From Streptomyces pseudovenezuelae (GTDB lineage Bacteria; Actinomycetota; Actinomycetes; Streptomycetales; Streptomycetaceae), in the NCBI RefSeq assembly GCF_029892565.1, contig NZ_JARXVH010000014.1:1-64000 (forward strand): 64,000 bases of DNA, given 5' to 3'. Below, piece by piece: positions 18,673-26,149 of this stretch. How positions within the stretch are numbered: position 1 is the first letter of the stretch; each line of letters begins with the position of its first letter. The position numbers and the translations under genes are program-made. The notes beneath the pieces were generated by a model. The model saw nothing but the letters and a program-made list of their open reading frames with translations. It ran no database searches and was not told the origin of the DNA.

Positions 18673-19370
18673 CGGGCGCACCGGCCGATCCGGCCGACCC
18701 GATCCGCGTGCTGGTCGTCGAGGACGATCCCGTGGCCGCGGACGCGCATGTCATGTATGTCGGACGGGTGCCGGGCTTCGTGGCGGTCGGCAAGGCGCAC
18801 ACCGGCGCGGAGGCGCGGCGCCTGCTGGACCGTACGCCGGTGGACCTGCTCCTGCTCGACCTCCACCTCCCCGATGTGCACGGGCTGCAGTTCGCCCGGT
18901 CGCTGCGGGCCGCCGGGCATCACGCGGACGTGATCGCGGTGACCTCGGCGCGGGACCTGACCGTCGTACGGGAGGGGGTCTCGCTGGGGGTCGTGCAGTA
19001 CGTGCTGAAGCCGTTCACCTTCGCGACCCTGCGGGACCGGCTCGTGCGGTACGCGGAGTTCCGGGCGGCCGCGGGCGAGGCCAGCGGACAGGACGAGGTG
19101 GACCGGGCGCTGGCGGCACTGCGGTCGCCCTCGCCTGCGGCGCTGCCCAAGGGGCTGAGCGGGCCGACCCTGGAGCGGGTGACCGGGGCATTGCGGGAGG
19201 CCGAGGAGGGGCTCACCGCGGCCGGGGTCGCCGTGACGGTGGGGATTTCTCGGATCACGGCCCGGCGGTATCTGGAACACCTGGTGGAGGCGGGACGGGC
19301 GGGGCGCAGTCCGTTGTATGGGCAGGTGGGACGGCCGGAGCTGGTATATCGGTGGGTTCGTACGCGTTAG
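18669..19370 (+). CDS. CitB/DcuR-type response regulator
   Basis: A 233-residue regulator. Receiver: acidic pocket VVEDD (18-20), phosphoacceptor Asp64 in LLLLDLHLPD, Lys in VLKPFTF. The linker is followed by a C-terminal HTH (VAVTVGISRITARRYLEHLVEAG) of the CitB type, then a short tail. It is translated with the kinase (4-nt overlap) and should activate the divergent dctA under the cognate dicarboxylate. Confidence 0.92.
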   Translation: MTGAPADPADPIRVLVVEDDPVAADAHVMYVGRVPGFVAVGKAHTGAEARRLLDRTPVDLLLLDLHLPDVHGLQFARSLRAAGHHADVIAVTSARDLTVVREGVSLGVVQYVLKPFTFATLRDRLVRYAEFRAAAGEASGQDEVDRALAALRSPSPAALPKGLSGPTLERVTGALREAEEGLTAAGVAVTVGISRITARRYLEHLVEAGRAGRSPLYGQVGRPELVYRWVRTR

Positions 19371-19405
19371 ACCCCCTGACGACCAAGACGTGACCCGCAC
19401 GGTCA

Positions 19406-19435
19406 TTGACCTGACTAGACCATTCCTCTTACCTT
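19406..19435 (+). promoter_or_regulatory. Promoter with DasR-like operator for the sugar ABC operon
   Basis: TTGACC (19406-19411), 18-nt spacer, TACCTT (19430-19435). Overlapping the spacer, 19409-19424 matches 12 of 16 positions of the published dre consensus ACTGGTCTAGACCAGT; the core CTAGACCA is exact. This suggests repression by DasR or a related GntR/HutC-type regulator. Confidence 0.45.
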
Positions 19436-19489
19436 CGCGGGCAACCAACTCGGCCGACAACGTAGTCATGCCCGTAGGAGGTCGTGCCC

Positions 19490-20866
19490 GTGCGCCCCAC
19501 CGCCGCCCGCCGCCAGCTCCCCGTTCTTCTCTCGCTCGCCGTCGCCGCCACCGCGCTCACCGCGTGTGGCAGCGGTTCCGGCAGCGACCCGGACACCGTG
19601 AAGGTCTCCTTCAAACAGTCCACGGACAACTCGATCCATGTGATGGACGACTTCCTCGCGGACATCAAGAAGCAGTTCGAGAAGGAGAACCCCGGCAAGA
19701 AGGTCGAACTCGTCCCGATCAAGGCCCCGGACTCGGAGTACTACACCAAGCTCCAGCAGATGCTCCGCTCCCCCAAGACGGCCCCCGACCTGGTCTACGA
19801 GGACACCTTCCTCATCAACTCGGACATCACCAGCGGGTACTTGAAACCGCTCGACAGCTACCTCGCCAAGTGGCCGGACTGGAACCAGTTCATCGACACG
19901 GCGAAGGCCGCGGCCCAGGGTGAGGACGGCAAGACGTACGGCGTCCCGGACGGCACCGACACCCGGGGCCTCTGGTTCGACAAGGCGATCTTCAAGAAGG
20001 CCGGTCTGCCGGCCAATTGGCAGCCCAAGACGTGGGACGACGTGCTCGCCGCGGCCCGCACGATCAAGCAGAAGGTCCCCGGAGTCACCCCGCTCAACGT
20101 CTACACCGGCAAGCCGGCCGGCGAGGCCGCCACCATGCAGACCTTCGAGATGCTGCTGTACGGCACCAACGACGGCAAGACGGACCCGCTGTACGACAAG
20201 GCGACGAAGAAGTGGGTCGCCGGCAGCCAGGGGTTCAAGGACTCCCTGCAGTTCGTCGAGACGGTCTTCAAGGAGAAGCTCGGCCCGGACGTCTCCGACG
20301 CCCTCGACCCCAACTTCGGCACCCAGGTCCGCGGTGAGCTGCTGCCCAAGGGCAAGCTCGGCATCGACCTCGACGGCTCCTGGCTGCCGCAGGACTGGCT
20401 GCCGGGCAGCGGGCACGAATGGCCCGAGTGGTCCCAGAAGCTGGGCCTCGCCGCCATGCCCACCCAGCACGGCCAGGCGCCCGGCAAGGTGAGCATGTCC
20501 GGCGGCTGGACCTGGGCGGTCCCGGCCAAGGCCGGCAACCCCGACCTCGCCTTCGACTTCATCAAGACGATGCAGACCAAGGCGAACGCCAAGAAGTGGT
20601 ACATCGCCAACTCCGGTATCGCGGTCCGCAAGGACGTCGCGAGCGACCCCTCGTACGCCACCGCGCAGCCCGGCATCAAGTTCTTCACGGACCTGGTGGC
20701 GAGCACGCACTACCGGCCGGCGTATCCGGCGTATCCGAAGGTCTCCACGGCGATCCAGGAGGCGACGGAGGCCGTGACGACGGGTGACATGTCGGCGGAC
20801 AAGGCGGCGAGTTCGTACGACGACGAGCTCAAGTCGGCCACCGACAACAAGGTGATCGAGAAGTGA
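19490..20866 (+). CDS. Sugar ABC transporter substrate-binding lipoprotein
   Basis: About 458 residues, family 1 extracellular solute-binding protein. The signal peptide ends in lipobox ALTAC followed by a Ser/Gly linker. SBP signatures include GTDTRGLWFDKAIFKKAGLP (about residues 155-174) and the WTWAVPAKAGNPDLAFDFIK segment. GTG 19490 has AGGAGG 8 nt before it; GTG 19484 is too close. Two permeases follow but no ATPase gene is present, so the importer probably shares a multitask ATPase such as MsiK encoded elsewhere. Sugar specificity is unknown; the DasR-like site hints at an amino sugar or oligosaccharide. Confidence 0.9.
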   Translation: MRPTAARRQLPVLLSLAVAATALTACGSGSGSDPDTVKVSFKQSTDNSIHVMDDFLADIKKQFEKENPGKKVELVPIKAPDSEYYTKLQQMLRSPKTAPDLVYEDTFLINSDITSGYLKPLDSYLAKWPDWNQFIDTAKAAAQGEDGKTYGVPDGTDTRGLWFDKAIFKKAGLPANWQPKTWDDVLAAARTIKQKVPGVTPLNVYTGKPAGEAATMQTFEMLLYGTNDGKTDPLYDKATKKWVAGSQGFKDSLQFVETVFKEKLGPDVSDALDPNFGTQVRGELLPKGKLGIDLDGSWLPQDWLPGSGHEWPEWSQKLGLAAMPTQHGQAPGKVSMSGGWTWAVPAKAGNPDLAFDFIKTMQTKANAKKWYIANSGIAVRKDVASDPSYATAQPGIKFFTDLVASTHYRPAYPAYPKVSTAIQEATEAVTTGDMSADKAASSYDDELKSATDNKVIEK

Positions 20867-20882
20867 GCGGCGGCGACCGTCG

Positions 20883-21830
20883 ATGACCACCGCACCGCAG
20901 CAGGCGGGCCCGGATCTGACGAAGGTCGGCCCGGGCCCGGCGCCGCACCACCCCGTCCCACCGCGACGCCCGCGCACCCGCTCCCTGACCCGCCTCCTCC
21001 CCCTCTCCCCCGCCGTGATCCTCCTGCTGCTCTTCCTCGCGGGACCGATCGGCTACTGCGCCTACATCGCCTTCACCGACCTCCAGCTCACCGGCCAGGC
21101 CCACTCCTCCTTCGTCGGCTTCGCGAACTTCCGCGCGGCCTTCAAGGACGAGGAGTTCCTCAACGCCGTATGGCTGACGCTGGTGTTCACGGTCCTGTCC
21201 TCGCTGATCGGGCAGAACACGCTCGGCCTGGCGCTCGCCTCGCTCATGCAGCGCGCGTCGAAGCCGGTCCGCACGCTGGTGGGCGGGATCGTGATCACGG
21301 CATGGGTCCTCCCGGAGGTCGTGGCGGGCTTCCTCCTGTACGCCTTCTTCCGCCGCGAGGGCACCCTGAACGCCATCCTTGACTGGCTCCATCTCCCGTC
21401 CCAGAACTGGCTGTTCACCCTCCCGATCCTGGCGGTGTCCTTCGCCAACGTCTGGCGCGGCACGGCCTTCTCGATGCTGGTCTACACGGCCGCGCTCAAC
21501 GAGATCCCGAAGGAGATCACGGAGGCCGCGGAGGTCGACGGCGCGGGCGGCTGGCGCCGCATGTGGCACATCACGCTCCCGATGATCCGCCGCTCCATCG
21601 GCACGAACCTGATGCTCAACACCCTCCAGACCCTGTCGGTCTTCGGTCTGATCTGGGTGATGACGAGGGGCGGCCCGGGCGACAAGAGCCAGACCCTGCC
21701 CCTGTTCATGTACGAACAGGCCTTCCAGAACAGCATGATCGGCTACGGCACGGCGGTGGCCCTGCTGCTGTTGGTGGTCGGCGCGCTGTTCTCGCTCGTC
21801 TACGTACGACTGCTGCGGACGGAGGTCTGA
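20883..21830 (+). CDS. Sugar ABC transporter permease (MalF/UgpA-like)
   Basis: A 315-residue inner-membrane permease with six predicted membrane segments (first: LSPAVILLLLFLAGPIGYCAYIAF) and the EAA loop EAAEVDGAGGWRRMWHITLP near residue 217, which contacts the ATPase. It starts 16 nt after the binding-protein gene and ends 5 nt before the second permease, so all three are co-transcribed. Confidence 0.92.
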   Translation: MTTAPQQAGPDLTKVGPGPAPHHPVPPRRPRTRSLTRLLPLSPAVILLLLFLAGPIGYCAYIAFTDLQLTGQAHSSFVGFANFRAAFKDEEFLNAVWLTLVFTVLSSLIGQNTLGLALASLMQRASKPVRTLVGGIVITAWVLPEVVAGFLLYAFFRREGTLNAILDWLHLPSQNWLFTLPILAVSFANVWRGTAFSMLVYTAALNEIPKEITEAAEVDGAGGWRRMWHITLPMIRRSIGTNLMLNTLQTLSVFGLIWVMTRGGPGDKSQTLPLFMYEQAFQNSMIGYGTAVALLLLVVGALFSLVYVRLLRTEV

Positions 21831-21835
21831 CACCC

Positions 21836-22723
21836 ATGGCACTCTCGCGGACACTCCCCCGCACCCCGCGCCTCACCCCGCGCCTCACCTCCCGCCTCGC
21901 CGACCGCCGGACGACCCGGCGCCTGGCCGCGGACGTGGGACTCCTGGTGGCCGCCGCCGCGTTCGCGCTGCCGCTGATCTGGGTCGTCCTGTCCTCGGTG
22001 GACCCGCACGCGAACCTCAGGGTGAAGACCCCCGACGGCTTCACCTTCGGCAACTTCGACGCGATCCTGACGCCGGAGATCACCTTCACGCCGCTGCTCA
22101 ACAGCCTCATCCTGTGCGGCGGCGCGACCCTGCTGACGGTCGTCTGCGCGGCCCTGGCGGCCTATCCCCTGTCCCGCTTCAAGTCCCGCCTGAACCGCCC
22201 GTTCCTGCTGACGATCCTGTTCACCACGAGCCTGCCGATCACGGCGATCATGGTCCCGGTCTACGCACTCTTCGTGCAGGTGAACCTGATCGACACCATG
22301 CAGGGCACGATCCTCTTCTTCGCCGCCTCCCAACTCCCCTTCGCCATCTGGCTGATGAAGAACTTCATGGACGGCGTCCCGAAGGAACTGGAGGAGGCCG
22401 CCTGGACCGACGGCGCCTCCGCCTTCCAGTCCCTGATCCGCATCGTCCTGCCCCTCATGGGCCCCGGCGTGGCCGTGGTGACGATCTTCTCCTTCGTCAT
22501 GATGTGGGGAAACTTCTTCGTCCCCTTCATGCTCCTGCTCACCCCGGACCAGATGCCGGCGAGCGTGAGCATCAACGAGTTCTTCGGCAACCGCGGAATG
22601 GTGGCGTACGGGCAGTTGGCGGCCTTCTCGGTCGTCTACTCGACGCCGGTGATCCTGCTGTACGTGCTGATCGCCCGACGGCTGGGCGGGGGCTTCGCGC
22701 TGGGGGGTGCCGTGAAGGGGTGA
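21836..22723 (+). CDS. Sugar ABC transporter permease (MalG/UgpE-like)
   Basis: A 295-residue partner permease with six membrane segments and EAA loop EEAAWTDGASAFQSLIRIVLP near residue 187. ATG 21836 has GGAGG 10 nt upstream, inside the end of the preceding gene; longer frames overlap that gene and are rejected. The N-terminus is Arg/Pro-rich (RTPRLTPRLTSRLADRR). Confidence 0.92.
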   Translation: MALSRTLPRTPRLTPRLTSRLADRRTTRRLAADVGLLVAAAAFALPLIWVVLSSVDPHANLRVKTPDGFTFGNFDAILTPEITFTPLLNSLILCGGATLLTVVCAALAAYPLSRFKSRLNRPFLLTILFTTSLPITAIMVPVYALFVQVNLIDTMQGTILFFAASQLPFAIWLMKNFMDGVPKELEEAAWTDGASAFQSLIRIVLPLMGPGVAVVTIFSFVMMWGNFFVPFMLLLTPDQMPASVSINEFFGNRGMVAYGQLAAFSVVYSTPVILLYVLIARRLGGGFALGGAVKG

Positions 22724-22752
22724 GAACGGGCCCGGCCTGGCAGGATGACGCC

Positions 22753-23106
22753 ATGGAACGTGTGCTTGGAATCGGCGGATACTTCCTGCGGGCCGGCGAC
22801 CCGGCGGCCCTGAGCGCCTGGTACCGCGACTGCCTGGGTCTGGACGCCGACGAGCACGGTCTGTGGCGTCCGGAACCCGGGCCGACGGTCTTCGCGGCCT
22901 TCGAGTCCGAGACCGACTACTTCGGCTCCCGCACCCAGCAGACCATGCTCAACTTCCGGGTCCGCGACCTGGACGCGATGCTCGCGCAACTGCGCGCCAA
23001 GGGCGCGGACGTCTCCGAGGAGACGCAGGACATGGAGGGCGTCGGCCGCTTCGGCTGGGTCACCGACCCCGAGGGCAACCGCCTGGAGCTGTGGCAGCCG
23101 GCCTGA
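22753..23106 (+). CDS. VOC-family (glyoxalase/bleomycin-resistance fold) protein
   Basis: A single-domain protein of 117 residues made of two beta-alpha-beta3 units: GYFLRAGDPAALSAWYRDCLGL at the start and GWVTDPEGNRLELWQP at the end, with Glu in LELW as a usual metal-ligand position. The N-terminal His ligand (often GHHI) is replaced by GGYFLRA, so metal binding may be altered. It lies 29 nt after the permease and could be read with the operon. Substrate unknown. Confidence 0.82.
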   Translation: MERVLGIGGYFLRAGDPAALSAWYRDCLGLDADEHGLWRPEPGPTVFAAFESETDYFGSRTQQTMLNFRVRDLDAMLAQLRAKGADVSEETQDMEGVGRFGWVTDPEGNRLELWQPA

Positions 23107-23119
23107 TGCGGGAGGGGCC

Positions 23120-23716
23120 CTACTGCGGTGCCACGACCGCGAGTACGCCCCGCACAGCCGTCCCGTCCGGCCAGGTCCACCCGGCGACGACGCGTACGGA
23201 CGACTCCTGCGCGGCCCCCTGTACGGCCTCCGCCGACCGCAGGACGCGGTTGACCTGGACATCAAGCCCGCCGCCGAGGCCGGTTCCCGTTCCGTCCACG
23301 GTGACCGTCGGGTCAGGGGTGTGGCTCCTGCTCTGCTGCTGCGGCACCGCCTCACCGCGCAGCAGGGCGCGCAACTGCGCCATCACCACCGGGTCGTGGA
23401 CGCCGTCGTAGATCCACCGCGTGCCGAGCACCCCGTGCTCGGAGGTCCCGATGAACGCCTCGCCGGGGACGCCCTCAAGTGCCGCGCCCCGGTAGCCCAT
23501 CGGCACCAGATACGCCACCGGTTCCTGAGCGGACGCGTCCACCACGACCATGAACTCGATCCCGACCGCACCCTCCGGATCGTCCAGCCGGAACCCACCG
23601 GCCTTCACCAGCTCCGCCGTCGGCCCGTCACCGACGTACCAACTCTGCTTCGGCAGCCAGTCGTTGAGCAGCTCCAGTTTGGTGGGCGTCATGGTGGTCC
23701 GGTGGATCACGGCCAT
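23120..23716 (-). CDS. Stand-alone maltokinase N-terminal cap-like protein
   Basis: A 198-residue protein resembling only the N-terminal cap of maltokinases (LLNDWLPKQSWYVGDGP versus LLREWLPRQRWFAGKGRPV in Pep2 of this window). It has no kinase loop (no HGDLH, no DFEGEP). In databases such proteins are often misnamed alpha-glucan branching protein. ATG 23716 has GAGGGAG 5 nt upstream; the longer frame to 23812 lacks a site. It is convergent with the VOC gene. It may bind maltose, trehalose or Pep2, but the function is inferred only from similarity. Confidence 0.75.
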   Translation of the reverse strand: MAVIHRTTMTPTKLELLNDWLPKQSWYVGDGPTAELVKAGGFRLDDPEGAVGIEFMVVVDASAQEPVAYLVPMGYRGAALEGVPGEAFIGTSEHGVLGTRWIYDGVHDPVVMAQLRALLRGEAVPQQQSRSHTPDPTVTVDGTGTGLGGGLDVQVNRVLRSAEAVQGAAQESSVRVVAGWTWPDGTAVRGVLAVVAPQ

Positions 23717-24044
23717 GCGGGCTCCCTCTCGCGTGGGTCTGGTTCCGTCCACCGACGGGACGTGTTCGAACCTATCGGAGACCGCGTGGCGTACAGATCG
23801 CGCCGCCCCCACACCACCCCCGACCCCTCACCCGTCACCCCCGCCTTGACGCACTCATCTTCGAAGGCCGCCCGCCCCGCCCCGCCGGTCAATCGCAAAA
23901 GGCAAGGTAGAACGGCATATTCATCACCGGCCGCCCCGGGCCGACGCTGCCCGGCCGACCCCACCCCTGGCCGAATCCGTACGTTCCTACAATCCGTATT
24001 CCTGGCCGAACGGACCGTAGTCACCGCACCCAGGGACCCCTATT
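23717..24044. other. Divergent intergenic region
   Basis: A 328-nt region between the cap protein gene (minus) and the XRE gene (plus). The left part is ordinary GC-rich DNA containing GTTCGAACCT at 23764-23773, which is not part of a tRNA. The right part (23880-24046) is more AT-rich and ends in TATTTT (24041-24046), a good -10 element. No small ORF is convincing. Confidence 0.5.
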
Positions 24045-24056
24045 TTGTGCCCCGTG
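24041..24056 (+). promoter_or_regulatory. -10 element for a probable leaderless XRE transcript
   Basis: TATTTT at 24041-24046 lies 7 nt before GTG 24054. That spacing would put transcription start on the start codon. No clear -35 is visible. Confidence 0.4.
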
Positions 24057-24794
24057 CACCAACCCCCGGCCCACCCGAACCCGCCGAACCAGCCGAACCA
24101 GCCAACCTCCTCGGCCCCGCCCTTCAACGCCCCTGCCGCCCGTCGTCTGCGGGCCGGTCTCAACATGGGGCCCGAGCATGTCGCCTACGGGCTGCGTACC
24201 TCGTACGGGCTGCCCTACGTCACCCCGGATCTCGTCGTCGCCTGGGAGCGGGGGCTGACCGCGCCCAGCAGTCCAGAACTCACCGCTCTCGCGGGCGTGT
24301 TGTGGTGCTCCCTCGGTGAACTCATCGGGAGACCGCGGACGCTGGGCGAGCACCGGATCGCCCGTGCGCTCGCCCCGGAGGACGTGGCGCGGGCCGTCGG
24401 GCTCGAACTGCGGGCGTATCTCCAGATGGAGGAGGAGAACACCTGGCGCGGCGGCGACCGTCAGTCCGCCCTGCTCGCCGAGGTGCTCGACCTCTCGATC
24501 CCGGACTTCGTCGCCGTCACCGGCCGCGAGACCCGGCTCGCCGAGCTGCTGCGCAGTGCCGCGACCACGCGCTGGCAGGCGTACGTCCGGCCGGTGACCA
24601 AGCTGGTGCCCCTGGACCGGCGCCTGTTGGAGGACGTCCTCCAGGAGCTCCACCAGGACTACCAGGGGCAGATGGTCGCCTCGCTGAACTGGGGCGAGGG
24701 CGCCGCGGCCGGCACGGCACAGGACTCCGGCCGCGCCTACCTGGACCGGATCGTCGACCACTTCTGGGCGGCGGTCCAGGACAACAGCTCGTAG
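24054..24794 (+). CDS. XRE-type DNA-binding protein
   Basis: About 246 residues. A Pro/Asn-rich N-terminus (PPNQPNQP) precedes two HTH-like segments: AARRLRAGLNMGPEHVAYGLRTSYG with the WERGLTAPSSPELTALAGVL helix (about 30-85), and a second, HRIARALAPEDVARAVGLELRAYLQMEE (about 95-130), suggesting a duplicated XRE fold. Function unknown; typical of Streptomyces regulators of this kind. The start is ambiguous: GTG 24054 (leaderless) or TTG 24045 (AGGGA about 8 nt upstream). Confidence 0.75.
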   Translation: MHQPPAHPNPPNQPNQPTSSAPPFNAPAARRLRAGLNMGPEHVAYGLRTSYGLPYVTPDLVVAWERGLTAPSSPELTALAGVLWCSLGELIGRPRTLGEHRIARALAPEDVARAVGLELRAYLQMEEENTWRGGDRQSALLAEVLDLSIPDFVAVTGRETRLAELLRSAATTRWQAYVRPVTKLVPLDRRLLEDVLQELHQDYQGQMVASLNWGEGAAAGTAQDSGRAYLDRIVDHFWAAVQDNSS

Positions 24795-24844
24795 AACAGC
24801 GGCAGTTCGCAGAAGGGTGGCAGTTCGCAGAAGCGCGGCAGCGG

Positions 24845-25870
24845 TTAGAACACCGACTCCGCCTCGTCCATCCGGTCCTTCGGCACCGTCTTCAGTTCGG
24901 TCACGGCCTCCGCGAGCGGCACCATCACGACGTCCGTGCCGCGCAGCGCCGTCATGTTGCCGAACTCGCCCCGGTGCGCCGCCTCCACGGCGTGCCAGCC
25001 GAAGCGGGTGGCGAGGACGCGGTCGTAGGCCGTGGGGACGCCGCCGCGCTGCACATGGCCGAGGATGACCGGCTTGGCCTCCTTGCCGAGCCGGCGCTCC
25101 AGCTCGTACGCCAGGGCCGTGCCGATGCCCTGGAAGCGCTCGTGGCCGAACTGGTCGATGTCGCCCTTGCCGTAGTCCATGGAGCCCTCGGCGGGGTGCG
25201 CGCCCTCGGCGACGCAGACCACCGCGAACTTCTTGCCGCGGGCGAAGCGCTCCTCGACCATCTTGACCAGGTCGGCCGGGTCGAAGGGGCGCTCGGGCAG
25301 GCAGATGCCGTGGGCGCCGGCCGCCATGCCGGACTCCAGGGCGATCCAGCCGGCGTGCCGGCCCATGACCTCGACGACCATCACGCGCTGGTGGGACTCG
25401 GCGGTGGTCTTGAGGCGGTCCATCGCCTCGGTGGCGACGCCGACCGCGGTGTCGAAGCCGAAGGTGCGGTCCGTGGAGGAGATGTCGTTGTCGATCGTCT
25501 TCGGGACGCCAACCACCGGCAGACCCGCGTCGTGCAGCATCCGCGCCGCCGTCAGCGTGCCTTCACCGCCGATCGGGATCAGCGCGTCGATGCCGAAGTC
25601 GCGCGCGATGTCCGCCACGTTCTCGCAGGCCTCGCGCAGTCGGTCGCGCTCCAGCCGGGAAGAGCCGAGGATCGTGCCGCCGCGGGCGAGGATGCCGCTG
25701 ACCGCGTCGAGGTCGAGGGTGCGGTAGTGGCCTTCGAGCAGTCCGGCGTAGCCGTCCTCGAAGCCGATGACCTCGTCGCCGTAGTTGTCGACCGCTCGGT
25801 GCACGACCGACCGGATCACGGCGTTCAGGCCGGGGCAGTCGCCGCCTGCGGTGAGAACTCCGATGCGCAT
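24845..25870 (-). CDS. pfkA: ATP-dependent 6-phosphofructokinase, actinobacterial type
   Basis: A 341-residue PFK converting fructose-6-phosphate to fructose-1,6-bisphosphate. GGDCPGLN at 9-16, GGEGT at 101-105, PKTIDND with catalytic Asp127, MGRHAGW near residue 170. Gly104 is the residue found in ATP-using enzymes, while Lys124 (in PKTID) is the one typical of PPi-using enzymes; actinomycete ATP-PFKs are known for this combination. Divergent from pta with 279 nt between. S. coelicolor has three PFK paralogues and this one lies beside pta-ackA-pyk. Confidence 0.95.
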   Translation of the reverse strand: MRIGVLTAGGDCPGLNAVIRSVVHRAVDNYGDEVIGFEDGYAGLLEGHYRTLDLDAVSGILARGGTILGSSRLERDRLREACENVADIARDFGIDALIPIGGEGTLTAARMLHDAGLPVVGVPKTIDNDISSTDRTFGFDTAVGVATEAMDRLKTTAESHQRVMVVEVMGRHAGWIALESGMAAGAHGICLPERPFDPADLVKMVEERFARGKKFAVVCVAEGAHPAEGSMDYGKGDIDQFGHERFQGIGTALAYELERRLGKEAKPVILGHVQRGGVPTAYDRVLATRFGWHAVEAAHRGEFGNMTALRGTDVVMVPLAEAVTELKTVPKDRMDEAESVF

Positions 25871-26084
25871 CGTGCTGTGTCTCCTGCTCGGTGTCGATAC
25901 CGGTGAGCCGGTCCGATTCTTTCATGCCCGGCAGGACGGTGTCGCTTCTGGTACGTATGACCCGATCGGCCCTATCGGACTGTCATCGGGTGGTCCGGGC
26001 CGCCCTCGGGTCCGGCGGGCGCCTTATCCACCGTTACGGGTACCGTCAAGTGGGTCCTGCTCACCTCGGTGGGCGATTTTTGTG

Positions 26085-26124
26085 CCCCGCCGGATGCCCC
26101 GCCAGATACCCCGCCGGATGCCCC
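26085..26124 (+). repeat. 12-nt tandem repeat in the pta leader
   Basis: Three head-to-tail units of 12 nt (26085-26096, 26097-26108, 26109-26120) followed by the first 4 nt of a fourth; the middle unit differs at two positions. It lies 26 nt before the pta start and reads in frame as PPDA-PPDT-PPDA if translation began upstream at GTG 26069. A slippage-prone tract could vary between strains. Confidence 0.7.
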
Positions 26125-26149
26125 ACGAAAGACGGAACGGAGAGCACGC

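Noticed and set aside
23764..23773. GTTCGAACCT, resembling a tRNA T-loop
   Set aside because: No acceptor, D or anticodon stem can be formed around it on either strand.
25961..25990. CCCGAT/ATCGGG inverted repeat between pfkA and pta
   Set aside because: Six-base arms with an 18-nt loop are expected by chance in this composition.
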